From Phascolarctobacterium faecium DSM 14760 (GTDB taxonomy: Bacteria > Bacillota > Negativicutes > Acidaminococcales > Acidaminococcaceae), in contig NZ_QLTS01000001.1 in NCBI RefSeq assembly GCF_003269275.1, positions 372,001 through 436,000 on the forward strand: DNA of 64,000 bases, given 5' to 3'. Shown here in pieces: positions 33,481-43,714 of this stretch. The position numbers and the translations under genes were made by a program. Under the pieces are notes generated by a model. It was not told where the DNA came from. It saw only the letters and a list, made by a program, of their open reading frames with translations, and searched no databases. How positions within the stretch are numbered: the stretch's first letter is position 1; every line of letters starts with the position of its first letter.

Positions 33481-34356
33481 TCAAATGCCAATTTTCTTAT
33501 TTTTCAAGAACATCCACATCGGACCAGCCAGAAAAATCGAAGTATAGGCACCACTGGCAAAACCTACCAGCATAGCGAAAGAAAAATTATGTATAGTCTC
33601 TCCGCCAAAAAGGAAGATTGACACTATAGCAAACAATGATGTTGCCACAGTATAAATTGTCCTCGTCATACACTGCCAAATGCTGTTATCGACCATCTCG
33701 CCCAGGCTTTCACTGCGTCGATGTATTTTCAGATTTTCACGAATACGGTCAAAAATAACGATCGTACCGTTAACAGAATAACCGACTACCGTCAGCAGTG
33801 CTGCAACAAACGAAGAATCCATTTCCATTTGGAACAATGAGAAATAACTCAATACTACCAAAACATCAATAATAAGTGCTATAATTGCCGCTATTGCAAA
33901 TTTAAACTCAAACCTAAAGGTAATATAAGCAATCATCAATACCCAGGAAAGAACTATTGCCATAGCCGCCTGCTGTACCAGTTCTGAACCGATTGTAGCG
34001 CCAACCTGCTCAACACGCTGTATCTGATAATTGCCAAGCTTGCTTTGCAGATCATTCATCGTAGCTCTTAATTCAGTATCCTCCACAACACCAGTACGAA
34101 TCAATACACTGTTGGCTTCAGTTTTGCCATCACTGTTTTCCAGTTGGATGATACTATTGCCCATATCATGTTCTTTCAGGACATCCCGAACCTGTGCCAC
34201 ATTGACTGGATTTTCAAAAGTCAAATCAACAATACTGCCGCCTGTAAAATCAATTCCAAGATTGAAACCACGGGTAACAATAGAACCAAAGCCGATCAAC
34301 AGAAAAATAATGGTGATGGAAAAGAAAATTTTATAATTCTTTACGATCGAAAACAT
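33481..34356 (-). CDS. secF: protein translocase subunit SecF
   Basis: A 291-residue inner-membrane RND-type protein that works with SecD to use the proton-motive force in pulling exported proteins across the membrane. It opens with TM1 (YKIFFSITIIFLLIGFGSIV) and the conserved RGFNLGIDFTGGSIVDL. The periplasmic P1 domain and the five remaining spans include VGYSVNGTIVIFDRIRENL and the end GGETIHNFSFAMLVGFASGA with TSIFLAGPMW. It is the last gene of the sec run; its start directly abuts the secD stop. Confidence 0.95.
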   Translation of the reverse strand: MFSIVKNYKIFFSITIIFLLIGFGSIVTRGFNLGIDFTGGSIVDLTFENPVNVAQVRDVLKEHDMGNSIIQLENSDGKTEANSVLIRTGVVEDTELRATMNDLQSKLGNYQIQRVEQVGATIGSELVQQAAMAIVLSWVLMIAYITFRFEFKFAIAAIIALIIDVLVVLSYFSLFQMEMDSSFVAALLTVVGYSVNGTIVIFDRIRENLKIHRRSESLGEMVDNSIWQCMTRTIYTVATSLFAIVSIFLFGGETIHNFSFAMLVGFASGAYTSIFLAGPMWMFLKNKKIGI

Positions 34357-35585
34357 TATTTATTCACCTCCTTCGGAGCAGAAACGCCAAAGAAAGCGGG
34401 ATTTTTAGTGAAATTGCTTGAAATCAAAAAGCGCAGCAAAAATTTAGTCACAGTAATAGCCGAGAACATACTCAAAATAACACCAATAGCCAATGTTACT
34501 GCAAAGCCTTTAATCGGTCCAGTACCAAGATAGAAAAGAATAACGGCAGCCATTAAAGTCGTTACGTTAGAGTCAAAAATAGTTACAAACGCACGATTAA
34601 ATCCTGCATCCATTGCTGAACGTAAAGTTTTACCATTGCGAATTTCTTCTTTAAATCGTTCAAAAATCAAGACATTAGCATCTACTGCCATGCCAATAGA
34701 CAGGATGATACCAGCTATACCAGGCAGAGTCAGCGTCGCATTCAGATACCGCATCACTAAAAGCAGCATCATTACATAAAGCAGTAATGCAATACAAGCT
34801 ACAATACCTGACAAACGGTAAAACAGAATCATAAATACAAAAACACCGATAACACCGATTCCAAAAGCTTTAATACTTTTTTCTTTAGAATCCTGACCTA
34901 ATGTAGGTCCAACAGTCCGGTTTTCCATAACCTCAATTTTCACAGGCAAAGAACCACTACGCAGTAAAATAGCCAAATGCTCAGCCTCTTCCATAGTACG
35001 TGATCCTGAGATTTGAGCTCTGCCGCCAGTTATAGCTTCCTGTACTACAGGATTGGTAAGCACTTCACCATCTAACACAATAGCAATCGGTTTACCTATG
35101 TTACGTGCGGTAAGATCAGCAAGCTTTTTGCCGCCTTCATCACTGAACTCCAAACCGACAACAGACTGGTTGCCCTGAGAAATTTGCGCTTTAGCATCCT
35201 TTAAGTCTTTACCTGTCAGAACAGTTTTCCCGCTGACATCTTTAAATTCCAAAAGTGCGGTACGTCCGAGCATCGCAATCGCTTTATCAGGATCTTTAAC
35301 TCCAGGAAGCTCAACAATAATACGATCCTTACCCTGACGCTGTATAACCGGTTCAGTCAATCCAAGTTCATTGACACGGCGTTCAATAATTTTCACTGAA
35401 CGATTAACTGCATCATCATCAACCTTTAACTCAGGTGTATCAACAGCCTGAAGCACAACATGTGTACCACCCTGCAGATCAAGTCCCTGTTTAATGGAAT
35501 TTGACAAAGGCGAAATATAAACACAGAAACCCCCGATTATCGCCAACGAGATAATCAAGAATTTGCCTAATTCATTCCATCTCAA
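34356..35585 (-). CDS. secD: protein translocase subunit SecD
   Basis: A 409-residue SecD, short as in Firmicutes. TM1 is followed by IKQGLDLQGGTHVVLQAVD, then the P1 region (VNELGLTEPVIQRQGKDRII), PGVKDPDKAIAMLGRTALL, the KPIAIVLDGEVLTNPVVQ segment, and the C-terminal membrane block GIAGIILSIGMAVDANVLIF with ERFKEEIRNGKTLRSAM. The conserved membrane Asp in MAVDANV and the D/R network residues are present. Translation seems to begin at TTG (35585), 9 nt after GGGGG. It follows the 5-formyl-THF cyclo-ligase gene by 47 nt. Confidence 0.95.
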   Translation of the reverse strand: MRWNELGKFLIISLAIIGGFCVYISPLSNSIKQGLDLQGGTHVVLQAVDTPELKVDDDAVNRSVKIIERRVNELGLTEPVIQRQGKDRIIVELPGVKDPDKAIAMLGRTALLEFKDVSGKTVLTGKDLKDAKAQISQGNQSVVGLEFSDEGGKKLADLTARNIGKPIAIVLDGEVLTNPVVQEAITGGRAQISGSRTMEEAEHLAILLRSGSLPVKIEVMENRTVGPTLGQDSKEKSIKAFGIGVIGVFVFMILFYRLSGIVACIALLLYVMMLLLVMRYLNATLTLPGIAGIILSIGMAVDANVLIFERFKEEIRNGKTLRSAMDAGFNRAFVTIFDSNVTTLMAAVILFYLGTGPIKGFAVTLAIGVILSMFSAITVTKFLLRFLISSNFTKNPAFFGVSAPKEVNK

Positions 35586-35632
35586 AATTAGCTGCCCCCT
35601 TTAGTAAGTTCATCAAAACTTTTATAAACAAG

Positions 35633-36193
35633 CTACTCACAAAGAGTAACGTTTGTTTCAGTAACCAGATACTGCACCGGTTTATCATAATAATCTACTG
35701 GTATTTTACTGCATAACAGGGCATTATAAGTCACACCCATCAGCACAGCTTTATCAACCTGTGCCAAGAAGCGGTCATAATAACCTGCACCCATGCCTAT
35801 TCGGTTGCCATTTTTAGCAAACCCAACTCCAGGCACCAATACCAAAGCTATTTCATGTGGATTTATCACAACATCTGTACCACTAACACTGCGGATTCCG
35901 TAACGGTCAAGTGATAACTGACCAAAACCTTCAAACCGCACCGCACAAATCTCTGTTTCTGAAATTATCTGCGGAACACAAACCGTTTTACCAGCGAGTC
36001 TAGCCTGCTCTAAAACAATGTCTATATTCGGTTCGTTTCCGAATGCCAGATAACCAAAAATGACGTCAGCATGACGATATTGTGGCGAAAGCATAATATT
36101 TGCACAGATTTTTTTGCTCCAGCGGTCAACCTGATCCCTAGAAAGCTGATTGCGCAAAGATTTTAACTCCTTGCGCAATTGTTGTTTCTTCAT
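35633..36193 (-). CDS. 5-formyltetrahydrofolate cyclo-ligase
   Basis: A 186-residue ATP-dependent enzyme (MTHFS/YgfA family) that converts 5-formyl-THF to 5,10-methenyl-THF and returns it to one-carbon metabolism. The N-terminal KKQQLRKELKSLRNQL, the VIFGYLAFGNEPNIDIVL strand-helix, LVPGVGFAKNGNRIGMGAGY and YYDRFLAQ are diagnostic. The Gly-rich segment binds ATP and folate. It sits between yajC and secD, with its start overlapping the yajC stop, so a folate-salvage enzyme is embedded in the sec operon. Confidence 0.92.
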   Translation of the reverse strand: MKKQQLRKELKSLRNQLSRDQVDRWSKKICANIMLSPQYRHADVIFGYLAFGNEPNIDIVLEQARLAGKTVCVPQIISETEICAVRFEGFGQLSLDRYGIRSVSGTDVVINPHEIALVLVPGVGFAKNGNRIGMGAGYYDRFLAQVDKAVLMGVTYNALLCSKIPVDYYDKPVQYLVTETNVTLCE

Positions 36194-36495
36194 TATTTTT
36201 CTGCCATTTCCTGCTTAACGGGATCTTGAAAAGCACTGATAGCGGAACGTGCAAAATCAACTTCCACGTCTTCAGCCAGCTTTAAGGTAACCTTTTTTTC
36301 ACTGATAGCGGTAATCACACCAAACATACCGCCAATAGTCACTACTTTATCGCCTTTTTTCAAAGAATCAAGCATTCTCTGACGTTTTTGTTGTTCTTGT
36401 TTCTGAGGACGATACAGCATAAAATAAAAGATACCGCCCATTAAGATAAACGGCCAGATCGCATTGATCATCGCCATAGTATCTCCACCTTGCAT
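36193..36495 (-). CDS. yajC: preprotein translocase subunit YajC
   Basis: A 100-residue single-span membrane protein of the SecDF-YajC complex. One helix (INAIWPFILMGGIFYFMLY) is followed by RPQKQEQQKRQRMLDSLKKG, then DKVVTIGGMFGVITAI, matching the family exactly. Two starts are possible: the ATG at 36495 with GGAGGTG, and the ATG at 36477 with GGTGGAG. It lies between tgt and the 5-formyl-THF cyclo-ligase gene, its usual position downstream of tgt. Confidence 0.94.
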   Translation of the reverse strand: MQGGDTMAMINAIWPFILMGGIFYFMLYRPQKQEQQKRQRMLDSLKKGDKVVTIGGMFGVITAISEKKVTLKLAEDVEVDFARSAISAFQDPVKQEMAEK

Positions 36496-36563
36496 GGGAA
36501 CACCTCCTTCATAATTCTCCCCTATCTGGGATTATATTCGCCATAAAAACGAAAAATCCTGTT

Positions 36564-37691
<1,128 letters not shown>

Positions 37692-38720
37692 TTATTTATT
37701 CAAATCAGTAATAAACATAGCATCACCAAAAGAAAAGAAACGATAATGTTCGCGTACAGCTTCAGCATAAGTCGACAGCATAATCTCACGTGTTGACAGG
37801 GCTGATACCAACATCAAAAGCGTGCTCTGCGGCAAATGAAAATTAGTTATCAATGAATTTACCAGTCGAAAGCGATATCCAGGATAAATAAAGATATTTG
37901 TCCAGTTCCCGCCAGCTTTAATCACACCACTTTCACCCGCAGCTTCTAAAGTACGTACCGCAGTAGTTCCTACAGCAACGATACGCCGACCTTCAGCTTT
38001 AGCCTTATTAATAGCTTCAGCCGCTTCAGGTGAAACAGAGTAAAACTCTCTGTGCATCACATGATCTTTGATGTCATCAACACTGACAGGGCGAAAAGTG
38101 CCAAGACCAACATGCAGTGTTACAAAAACCTCTTCGCAGCCAATATCCCTAATCTTTTGCAAAAGTTCTTTGGTAAAATGCAATCCGGCAGTTGGTGCTG
38201 CAGCACTGCCATTCTCTCTTGAATAGACTGTTTGATAACGTTCCTTATCTTCCAGTGGTGCCGTAATATACGGAGGCAGCGGCGTTTCACCCAAACGATC
38301 CAAAATCTCTTCGAATACGCCATTATAATAAAAACGCGCTATTCTTCCGCCAAAATCCGTATCAGCAATAATATCACAGGACAACTCATCACTAAATTTT
38401 ATTTTTGCCCCAACGCGCAGTTTGCGACCAGGTTTAACCAAAACTTCCCAATCCGTACTGTTTAAACGAGTCAGCAAAAATACCTCAACTCTTGCACCAG
38501 TATCCTTCACGCCATGCAGACGTGCCGGAATAACACGTGTATCATTAAAAACCAGTAAATCATCATGCCGCAAATATTCACATAAATCATAAAAATATCT
38601 GTGTTCTATTGCTCCCGTATTTTTATCTAAAACAAGCAATCTTGAGTGATCGCGCGGTTCCAACGGATACTGCGCAATCAATTCCTGCGGCAATTCATAA
38701 GTAAAATCTTTTACCTGCAT
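37692..38720 (-). CDS. queA: S-adenosylmethionine:tRNA ribosyltransferase-isomerase
   Basis: A 342-residue enzyme that transfers the ribosyl moiety of SAM to preQ1 in tRNA to make epoxyqueuosine. Family motifs include FTYELPQELIAQYPLEPRDH, SRLLVLDKNTG, DLLVFNDTRVIPARL, LPPYITAPLEDKERYQTVYS, GSAAAPTAGLHFTKELL, VTLHVGLGTFRPV, DHVMHREFYSV and NSLITNFHLPQSTLLMLVSA. Length is normal and GGAG precedes the ATG. It forms, with tgt and queH in the same run, most of the tRNA-level part of the queuosine pathway. Confidence 0.97.
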   Translation of the reverse strand: MQVKDFTYELPQELIAQYPLEPRDHSRLLVLDKNTGAIEHRYFYDLCEYLRHDDLLVFNDTRVIPARLHGVKDTGARVEVFLLTRLNSTDWEVLVKPGRKLRVGAKIKFSDELSCDIIADTDFGGRIARFYYNGVFEEILDRLGETPLPPYITAPLEDKERYQTVYSRENGSAAAPTAGLHFTKELLQKIRDIGCEEVFVTLHVGLGTFRPVSVDDIKDHVMHREFYSVSPEAAEAINKAKAEGRRIVAVGTTAVRTLEAAGESGVIKAGGNWTNIFIYPGYRFRLVNSLITNFHLPQSTLLMLVSALSTREIMLSTYAEAVREHYRFFSFGDAMFITDLNK

Positions 38721-38734
38721 CTTAATCTCCGGTT

Positions 38735-40045
38735 TCAGTAAATTTTTTCAACCCTGGTATCTGTATAATAATGAGTTAAAATTTCTTTATAATAGTCCCT
38801 GCTGCGTGGCGGCGCACTATTTGCCATCCCACGTGCTCCCCACTGGGAAAGCCCCAGTCCGGACCCCTGCCCACGGCCTTTAAAAGTTACCATCTCACCT
38901 TTTTCACCGCTGACAAAATGCAGATCCTTTAAAATATCTTTAAAACTAATACTACGTTCGCTGACTTTTATCGGGACTTCCTTCCTGCCAATTTCTATTC
39001 CATAAGGATTTTCAATAGGAATCTCAATAGAATTTGGTACAGGACGGTTGACTTCCACTTCAAAAAAAGTACTGTTGAGCCCTAATATTTCCTGCACCTG
39101 CTGTCCTGTAAAAAGAAATGTCCCGCCGCTGCCGCTGAATAGCATTTCCTGCACCCGTCCGCTGGCAGTGCGATCATTTCCAAACATTTTGCTACTGCCT
39201 TCCAGCGGTGATAAACGTATGCTTTCAAGTTTGCCGACAGCATATCCACGCGTCGATAAACGTCGTTCGATCTCACTTGCAGGCAAAGCTTTTTCCCAGT
39301 TATACATAGGTGCATCCCAGTCGTAATCCTTCACACTGCGCAGATAAGGTACATATCTACCCCACACATCGCGGCTGTTTTCCGTCTGCCCGCCACCACT
39401 TTGGTGATAAACAGCTTCAATTGGCTGCCCGTTATAAGTGACTACCATTCCCGCTGTGACATCGACCAGTTTATTAATAGCCTGCTTTTCTGTTGTCAGT
39501 CCATAATAATCCTGCCCTTCTTCACTGGCTTTCAGATCATAACCTAAACGACTGCGGTTTCCAAGCCTGTTATAAGCCAGCGACCTTGCTGCTACAGCCT
39601 GGGCCTTAATTGCCTCATCAGGGAAAATCACAGGTATTTCTTCGCCCACAACACTATATAAATACTGCTCTAACGGCAGTACATTGACCACATCTAAAGT
39701 CTTTCCGTCAGCGGAAATACGTACCTCAAAGCTGCCACGGTAAGCTTTTTTATTTACTTCAATGGGCTTGCCATTTTCTTTTACCACAAAACGTAACGTT
39801 TTGGCGCCAAACTTCTGCGCACCCAAATTGACAGTACCACCCTCAGCATTTACAAAATACCTATCCGGTTTCAAAACCATTTCCTCTCCGGTATCCGGTA
39901 CTCTTACCATCAGTTCATCCTCACAGCTAAGCTCAGCTGCAAACTGACCATGTACGACAGCAACAGCAATATCAGGCGATGAAGCCATTACTATGCCACA
40001 ATTGATACAGAATACCCACGCGACAAGCAGCAGCAGTTTTTTCAT
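38735..40045 (-). CDS. SpoIID/LytB-domain peptidoglycan-active protein
   Basis: A 436-residue exported protein with a signal peptide (KKLLLLVAWVFCINCGIVMA). An N-terminal SH3-like/amidase-enhancer region is followed by the SpoIID domain: LPLEQYLYSVVGEEIPVIFP, EAIKAQAVAARSLAYNRL, AVYHQSGGGQTENSRDVWG and GRGQGSGLGLSQWGARGMA. The Glu in VVGEE corresponds to the catalytic acid of SpoIID lytic transglycosylases, which cut denuded glycan strands during engulfment. Here it sits between queH and queA in a housekeeping operon, so a sporulation role is not implied by context. It may act in general cell-wall or outer-membrane remodelling. Confidence 0.85.
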   Translation of the reverse strand: MKKLLLLVAWVFCINCGIVMASSPDIAVAVVHGQFAAELSCEDELMVRVPDTGEEMVLKPDRYFVNAEGGTVNLGAQKFGAKTLRFVVKENGKPIEVNKKAYRGSFEVRISADGKTLDVVNVLPLEQYLYSVVGEEIPVIFPDEAIKAQAVAARSLAYNRLGNRSRLGYDLKASEEGQDYYGLTTEKQAINKLVDVTAGMVVTYNGQPIEAVYHQSGGGQTENSRDVWGRYVPYLRSVKDYDWDAPMYNWEKALPASEIERRLSTRGYAVGKLESIRLSPLEGSSKMFGNDRTASGRVQEMLFSGSGGTFLFTGQQVQEILGLNSTFFEVEVNRPVPNSIEIPIENPYGIEIGRKEVPIKVSERSISFKDILKDLHFVSGEKGEMVTFKGRGQGSGLGLSQWGARGMANSAPPRSRDYYKEILTHYYTDTRVEKIY

Positions 40046-40067
40046 GAGGACGCCCCCTTCTCTAAAA

Positions 40068-40616
40068 CTAGTCTAACTTTACCTTAGGCTTCTTCTCATA
40101 ACGGTCCCTTTCACTGAATACGCAGCCACAGTATGGCTGACGATATAACTCCAGCTCTAGGCTTATATCAACACCACGCTGATAACCTTTGCGAAAATCC
40201 TCATAGTAAAACGGGATATCAAATTCCTTCCCAGCTTCTTCAGCCATTTGTATGATCAGTTCATGCTTCTGATACGGACTGACTAATAAAGTCGTTGAGA
40301 AAGCATCATAACCATTTTCTTTGGCATACTGAGCTGCATAACGCATCCGCACTCTGTAGCAGTAAGCGCAGCGTATTACAGGTTCATCCAGCATCCCTTG
40401 CACACAAGTTTCCAGAGGGTAGCTTTTATCTACAATCAGCTTATAACGTTTTTTCTCGCATAACTCTCGTAAAGCATTTAATCGCCGTTTAAATTCCTTA
40501 TATGGATGGATATTTGGATTAAAATACAAAATATCAAAAGCCTTGCCGTCAACCAACAGCTTCTCTGCAGGATAGCATGCACAAGGTCCGCAGCAGGCGT
40601 GCAATAGCAGTTTCAT
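40068..40616 (-). CDS. queH: epoxyqueuosine reductase QueH
   Basis: A protein of about 182 residues started at the ATG at 40616, four nt after the ruvB stop. Longer frames run into ruvB and are unlikely. It opens MKLLLHACCGPCACYPAEKL and has YFNPNIHPYKEFKRRLNAL, RCAYCYRVRMRYAA, AFSTTLLVSPYQKH and the final YRQPYCGCVFSERDRY. The CC, CxxC and CxC cysteines are the iron-sulfur and catalytic ligands of QueH (formerly DUF208), a non-cobalamin enzyme that reduces epoxyqueuosine to queuosine. No queG is needed if this works. It completes the queA-tgt-queH set. Confidence 0.92.
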   Translation of the reverse strand: MKLLLHACCGPCACYPAEKLLVDGKAFDILYFNPNIHPYKEFKRRLNALRELCEKKRYKLIVDKSYPLETCVQGMLDEPVIRCAYCYRVRMRYAAQYAKENGYDAFSTTLLVSPYQKHELIIQMAEEAGKEFDIPFYYEDFRKGYQRGVDISLELELYRQPYCGCVFSERDRYEKKPKVKLD

Positions 40617-40620
40617 CACA

Positions 40621-41628
40621 TCATCCCTTTTCCGGGAAAGGCACTCCCAAATAACGATACGTTTCACGTGTGGCAATCCGCCCCCGCGGTGTACGCTGAA
40701 GCAGCCCCAATTGCATAAGATATGGCTCAATTACATCCTCAATAGTATCTGTTTCCTCACTTACTGCAGCCGCAATGGTTTCAATACCAACAGGTCCACC
40801 GCAAAATGTTTTAACAATCGTTTGAAGAATGCGTCGATCATTGCGGTCAAGGCCATAACGATCAACCTCTAAGCGTGCTAAAGCTTCATCTGCCATTTGT
40901 CCAGTAATAACCGCAGCACCTGACACCTGTGCAAAATCGCGCACGCGCTTTAACAAACGATTCGCTACACGCGGAGTTCCGCGACTGCGACGTGCAATTT
41001 CCTCTGCTCCGTCAGCAGCGATCTCAACACCTAAAATCTCAGCAGCACGTGTAATAATAAACTGTAATTCATCAGGCTTATAAAATTCCAACCGGCACTG
41101 TACACCAAACCGATCACGTAAAGGAGCCGCAATGGCTCCTAAACGTGTCGTAGCACCAATAAGCGTAAATTTTGGCAAATCTAACCGCACGCTGCGCGCA
41201 CTCGGGCCTTTACCGATAATGATATCCAAAGCATAATCTTCCATTGCTGAGTACAAGATTTCTTCCACTGTTTTGGATAAGCGGTGAATCTCGTCAATAA
41301 AAAGCACGTCATTATCACCTAAATTAGTCAAAATCGCTGCCAGATCACCCTGTCGTTCAATAGCAGGTCCTGACGTAACACGAATATTAACATTCAATTC
41401 ATTGGCAATAATATTTGCTAATGTGGTTTTCCCCAGACCAGGCGGCCCAAATAAAAGCACATGATCTAGCGCTTCTTTCCTGTCGGCAGCAGCCTTGATG
41501 AATACTTCCATATTCTGTTTTACCTGATTCTGCCCGATATATTCGGCCAGGCGGCGAGGACGCAGGCTGTATTGCCATACATCGGCGTCCTGCTCCTGTC
41601 CGGTAATAATTCTTTCTTCCGGCTGCAT
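40621..41628 (-). CDS. ruvB: Holliday junction branch-migration helicase RuvB
   Basis: A 335-residue AAA+ motor. Visible are [20 protein letters not shown], Walker [20 protein letters not shown], Walker [21 protein letters not shown], the sensor-1 [20 protein letters not shown] with the Arg finger, [20 protein letters not shown], and the winged-helix C-terminus [20 protein letters not shown]. Two hexamers flank RuvA on the junction and pump DNA. The start abuts the ruvA stop, and the genes are in the ruvC-ruvA-ruvB order. Confidence 0.97.
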   Translation of the reverse strand: MQPEERIITGQEQDADVWQYSLRPRRLAEYIGQNQVKQNMEVFIKAAADRKEALDHVLLFGPPGLGKTTLANIIANELNVNIRVTSGPAIERQGDLAAILTNLGDNDVLFIDEIHRLSKTVEEILYSAMEDYALDIIIGKGPSARSVRLDLPKFTLIGATTRLGAIAAPLRDRFGVQCRLEFYKPDELQFIITRAAEILGVEIAADGAEEIARRSRGTPRVANRLLKRVRDFAQVSGAAVITGQMADEALARLEVDRYGLDRNDRRILQTIVKTFCGGPVGIETIAAAVSEETDTIEDVIEPYLMQLGLLQRTPRGRIATRETYRYLGVPFPEKG

Positions 41629-42236
41629 TATTTCCTCCCGGCAAACAATTTGAGAGCCTGCTTAATAATTACCTCACTGCTAAGTTCTGCATAATTCGGA
41701 ATCTGTTTTAAAGCAGGCATGATTTCCGAATTAGAGTATCCTAAAGCACACAATGCTTCAATAGCTTCATCCACAGCAGCACTACCGCCGCCAAATGCAG
41801 TATCGGCAAAACCGCTGTCGCTGTCACCGCCTATACCGCCTACTTTATCTTTTAATTCTAAAAGTAACCGTTCAGCGGTCTTTTTACCAATCCCTGGCAA
41901 CTTTGTTAAAACCTTAAGGTCACGGCTTTGCACTGCCAGATAAAAATCATCCGGCTTAACGGCAGACAAAATGCCTAATGCAACCTTAGGACCAACACCG
42001 CTGACCCCAAGAAGAAGTAAAAATAAATTATAGTATTCCTGATTCAGAAAGCCAAACAGTAAAATAGCATCCTCGCGCACAGCCATATAAGTGTGCACTC
42101 TAGCTTCCATTCCTACAGCAAGTTGTCCCAAATGAGCCGCAGGCATAAAGACCCTGTAGCCAACACCGCTGTTAGTTTCCAACAAACAATATTCATTTGC
42201 CAGATAGGCCACCTTTCCTTTAATTGATCCAATCAT
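41628..42236 (-). CDS. ruvA: Holliday junction-binding protein RuvA
   Basis: A 202-residue protein binding the four-way junction as a tetramer. Domain I is an OB fold ([35 protein letters not shown]). Domain II has tandem helix-hairpin-helix motifs ([18 protein letters not shown] and [20 protein letters not shown]). A flexible linker leads to domain III ([18 protein letters not shown]), which contacts RuvB. Its ATG overlaps the ruvC stop. Confidence 0.96.
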   Translation of the reverse strand: MIGSIKGKVAYLANEYCLLETNSGVGYRVFMPAAHLGQLAVGMEARVHTYMAVREDAILLFGFLNQEYYNLFLLLLGVSGVGPKVALGILSAVKPDDFYLAVQSRDLKVLTKLPGIGKKTAERLLLELKDKVGGIGGDSDSGFADTAFGGGSAAVDEAIEALCALGYSNSEIMPALKQIPNYAELSSEVIIKQALKLFAGRK

Positions 42237-42731
42237 TTACTTCAACTCCTGCCATCGTCTTGTCGCTGCCGTATGCAATCCGCAAATCGCCACTGCCAAA
42301 GCATCAGCGACATCGTCTGGTTTAGGTTTTGTACGAATATTCAAGAGCTTCTGCACCATAAAAGTCACCTGCTCTTTGTTAGCGCCGCCATAACCTACAA
42401 CAGCCTGCTTGATCTGCATCGGTGTAAATTCCGTGATCTGGATACCGCGGTTAGCTGCTGTCAAAAGTGCCACACCGCGAGCCTGACCAACGCTTATTGC
42501 TGTCGTTACATTGCGGTTAAAAAACAATTGTTCCACACTCATCACATCCGGACGATATTCATCCAATAAGACGCTCAGTTCATCGTAGATTTTTTTCAAC
42601 CTGAGTTCAGGCAGCATATCCTTATCCGTAAACACAGCTCCATAATGGATAGGAGTCAGTTTATTCCCTACCATTTCCACCAGGCCAAAGCCGCAGATAG
42701 CAGTACCAGGGTCAATTCCAATTGCCAGCAT
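42237..42731 (-). CDS. ruvC: crossover junction endodeoxyribonuclease RuvC
   Basis: A 164-residue RNase H-fold resolvase. The four acidic residues are recognisable: Asp in LAIGIDPGTAICGFGLVE, Glu in SVEQLFFNRNVTTAISVGQA, and two Asp in KPDDVADALAVAICG. It cuts Holliday junctions symmetrically. It leads the ruvC-ruvA-ruvB group and is separated from yebC by a hairpin, so it may have partly independent transcription. Confidence 0.97.
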   Translation of the reverse strand: MLAIGIDPGTAICGFGLVEMVGNKLTPIHYGAVFTDKDMLPELRLKKIYDELSVLLDEYRPDVMSVEQLFFNRNVTTAISVGQARGVALLTAANRGIQITEFTPMQIKQAVVGYGGANKEQVTFMVQKLLNIRTKPKPDDVADALAVAICGLHTAATRRWQELK

Positions 42732-42764
42732 CTCTTCGTGCTCCCTCCTGATTATGATAGAAAG

Positions 42765-42790
42765 CAGGCAGGCCTTGGTGAGCCTGCCTG
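42765..42790 (-). terminator. terminator or attenuator between yebC and ruvC
   Basis: CAGGCAGGC pairs with GCCTGCCTG across 8 nt, 10 nt after the yebC stop on the minus strand, followed by CTTTCTATC. The GC-rich stem is strong but the T-run is weak, so partial read-through into ruv is likely. Confidence 0.6.
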
Positions 42791-42799
42791 TCGCACAAT

Positions 42800-43540
42800 T
42801 TATTCTTCGTCTTCTTCCGGCAGGTCTGCGTTTGTATAAACATCCTGCACATCGTCTAAGTCCTCCAATGCCTCAAGCATTTTCCTGACTTTAACAACGT
42901 CTTCGTCAGACAGTTCTGCCATTGTGTCAGGGAGCATTGCGATCTCAGACATCATGACTTCGATATTATTATCAGCAAGAGCTTTTTCAACAGCATCAAA
43001 ATCCTCAGGCTCGGTAACTATCTCAAAACCTTCTTCCTCAGCTTTAACATCTTCAGCACCTGCCTCTAACGCTATCAACATCAAATCATCTTCCGTATAG
43101 CCGGCTTCACTGTCGATACTAAAAACGCCTTTGCGTTTGAACATCCAATTTACACAACCAGTCTCGCCCATGTTCCCACCGTATTTAGAAAATACGTGAC
43201 GAACATCGGCAGCAGTACGGTTACGGTTATCAGTCAAAGTGCTTACCATTACAGCAACACCAGCAGGACCATAACCTTCGTAAGTAATTTCCTCATAATT
43301 AGAAGCATCTGCAGCACCCTGCCCTTTTTGGATAGCGCGCTGAATGTTATCTTTAGGAACATTATTGGCCTTAGCTTTTGATAAAGCCAATTTCAATTTC
43401 ATATTGCCGGTAGGGTCAGGGCCACCCATTCTTACCGCAATCGTAATCTCGCGGCCGATTTTGGTAGTAATCTGACCGCGTGCTGCGTCAGCTTTACCCT
43501 TTTTGTGTTTGATGTTTGCCCATTTCGAATGTCCGGACAT
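42800..43540 (-). CDS. YebC/PmpR-family DNA-binding protein
   Basis: A protein of about 246 residues starting MSGHSKWANIKHKKGKADAA (ATG 43540), with the family segments GGPDPTGNMKLKLALSKAKA, NVPKDNIQRAIQKG, YEGYGPAGVAVMVSTLTDNR, FSKYGGNMGETGCVNWMF and a very acidic C-terminus. YebC proteins act as transcriptional regulators or, as shown for some members, help ribosomes through polyproline stretches. Position before ruvCAB is conserved in many bacteria. It has its own strong promoter. Confidence 0.95.
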   Translation of the reverse strand: MSGHSKWANIKHKKGKADAARGQITTKIGREITIAVRMGGPDPTGNMKLKLALSKAKANNVPKDNIQRAIQKGQGAADASNYEEITYEGYGPAGVAVMVSTLTDNRNRTAADVRHVFSKYGGNMGETGCVNWMFKRKGVFSIDSEAGYTEDDLMLIALEAGAEDVKAEEEGFEIVTEPEDFDAVEKALADNNIEVMMSEIAMLPDTMAELSDEDVVKVRKMLEALEDLDDVQDVYTNADLPEEDEE

Positions 43541-43598
43541 TGTCATATTCCCCCTAAATCTTTAAACCTTACAAATCGCAAGATATTTTTACCATAAT

Positions 43599-43627
43599 AT
43601 TATACTATAGAGCCATTATTTATTCAA
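43599..43627 (-). promoter_or_regulatory. promoter of yebC (and the ruv run)
   Basis: On the minus strand TTGAAT (43627-43622), a 17-nt spacer and TATAAT (43604-43599), about 58 nt before the yebC start. Confidence 0.7.
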
Positions 43628-43664
43628 ACTATTTTCGATGCCACTATTTAACATTAAGATATAT

Positions 43665-43698
43665 AAAACGCAGCCGAAGTCATCCCCGGCTGCGTTTT
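43665..43698 (-). terminator. terminator of the fabK-like gene
   Basis: AAAACGCAGCCG and CGGCTGCGTTTT form a strong stem 17 nt after the minus-strand stop codon, with A/T-rich flanks. Confidence 0.88.
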
Positions 43699-43714
43699 CA
43701 ATTAATCACTATGC

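Noticed and set aside
40068-40730. QueH starting at 40730
   Set aside because: It would overlap ruvB by more than 100 nt with no family similarity. The ATG at 40616 begins the conserved CCGPC region.
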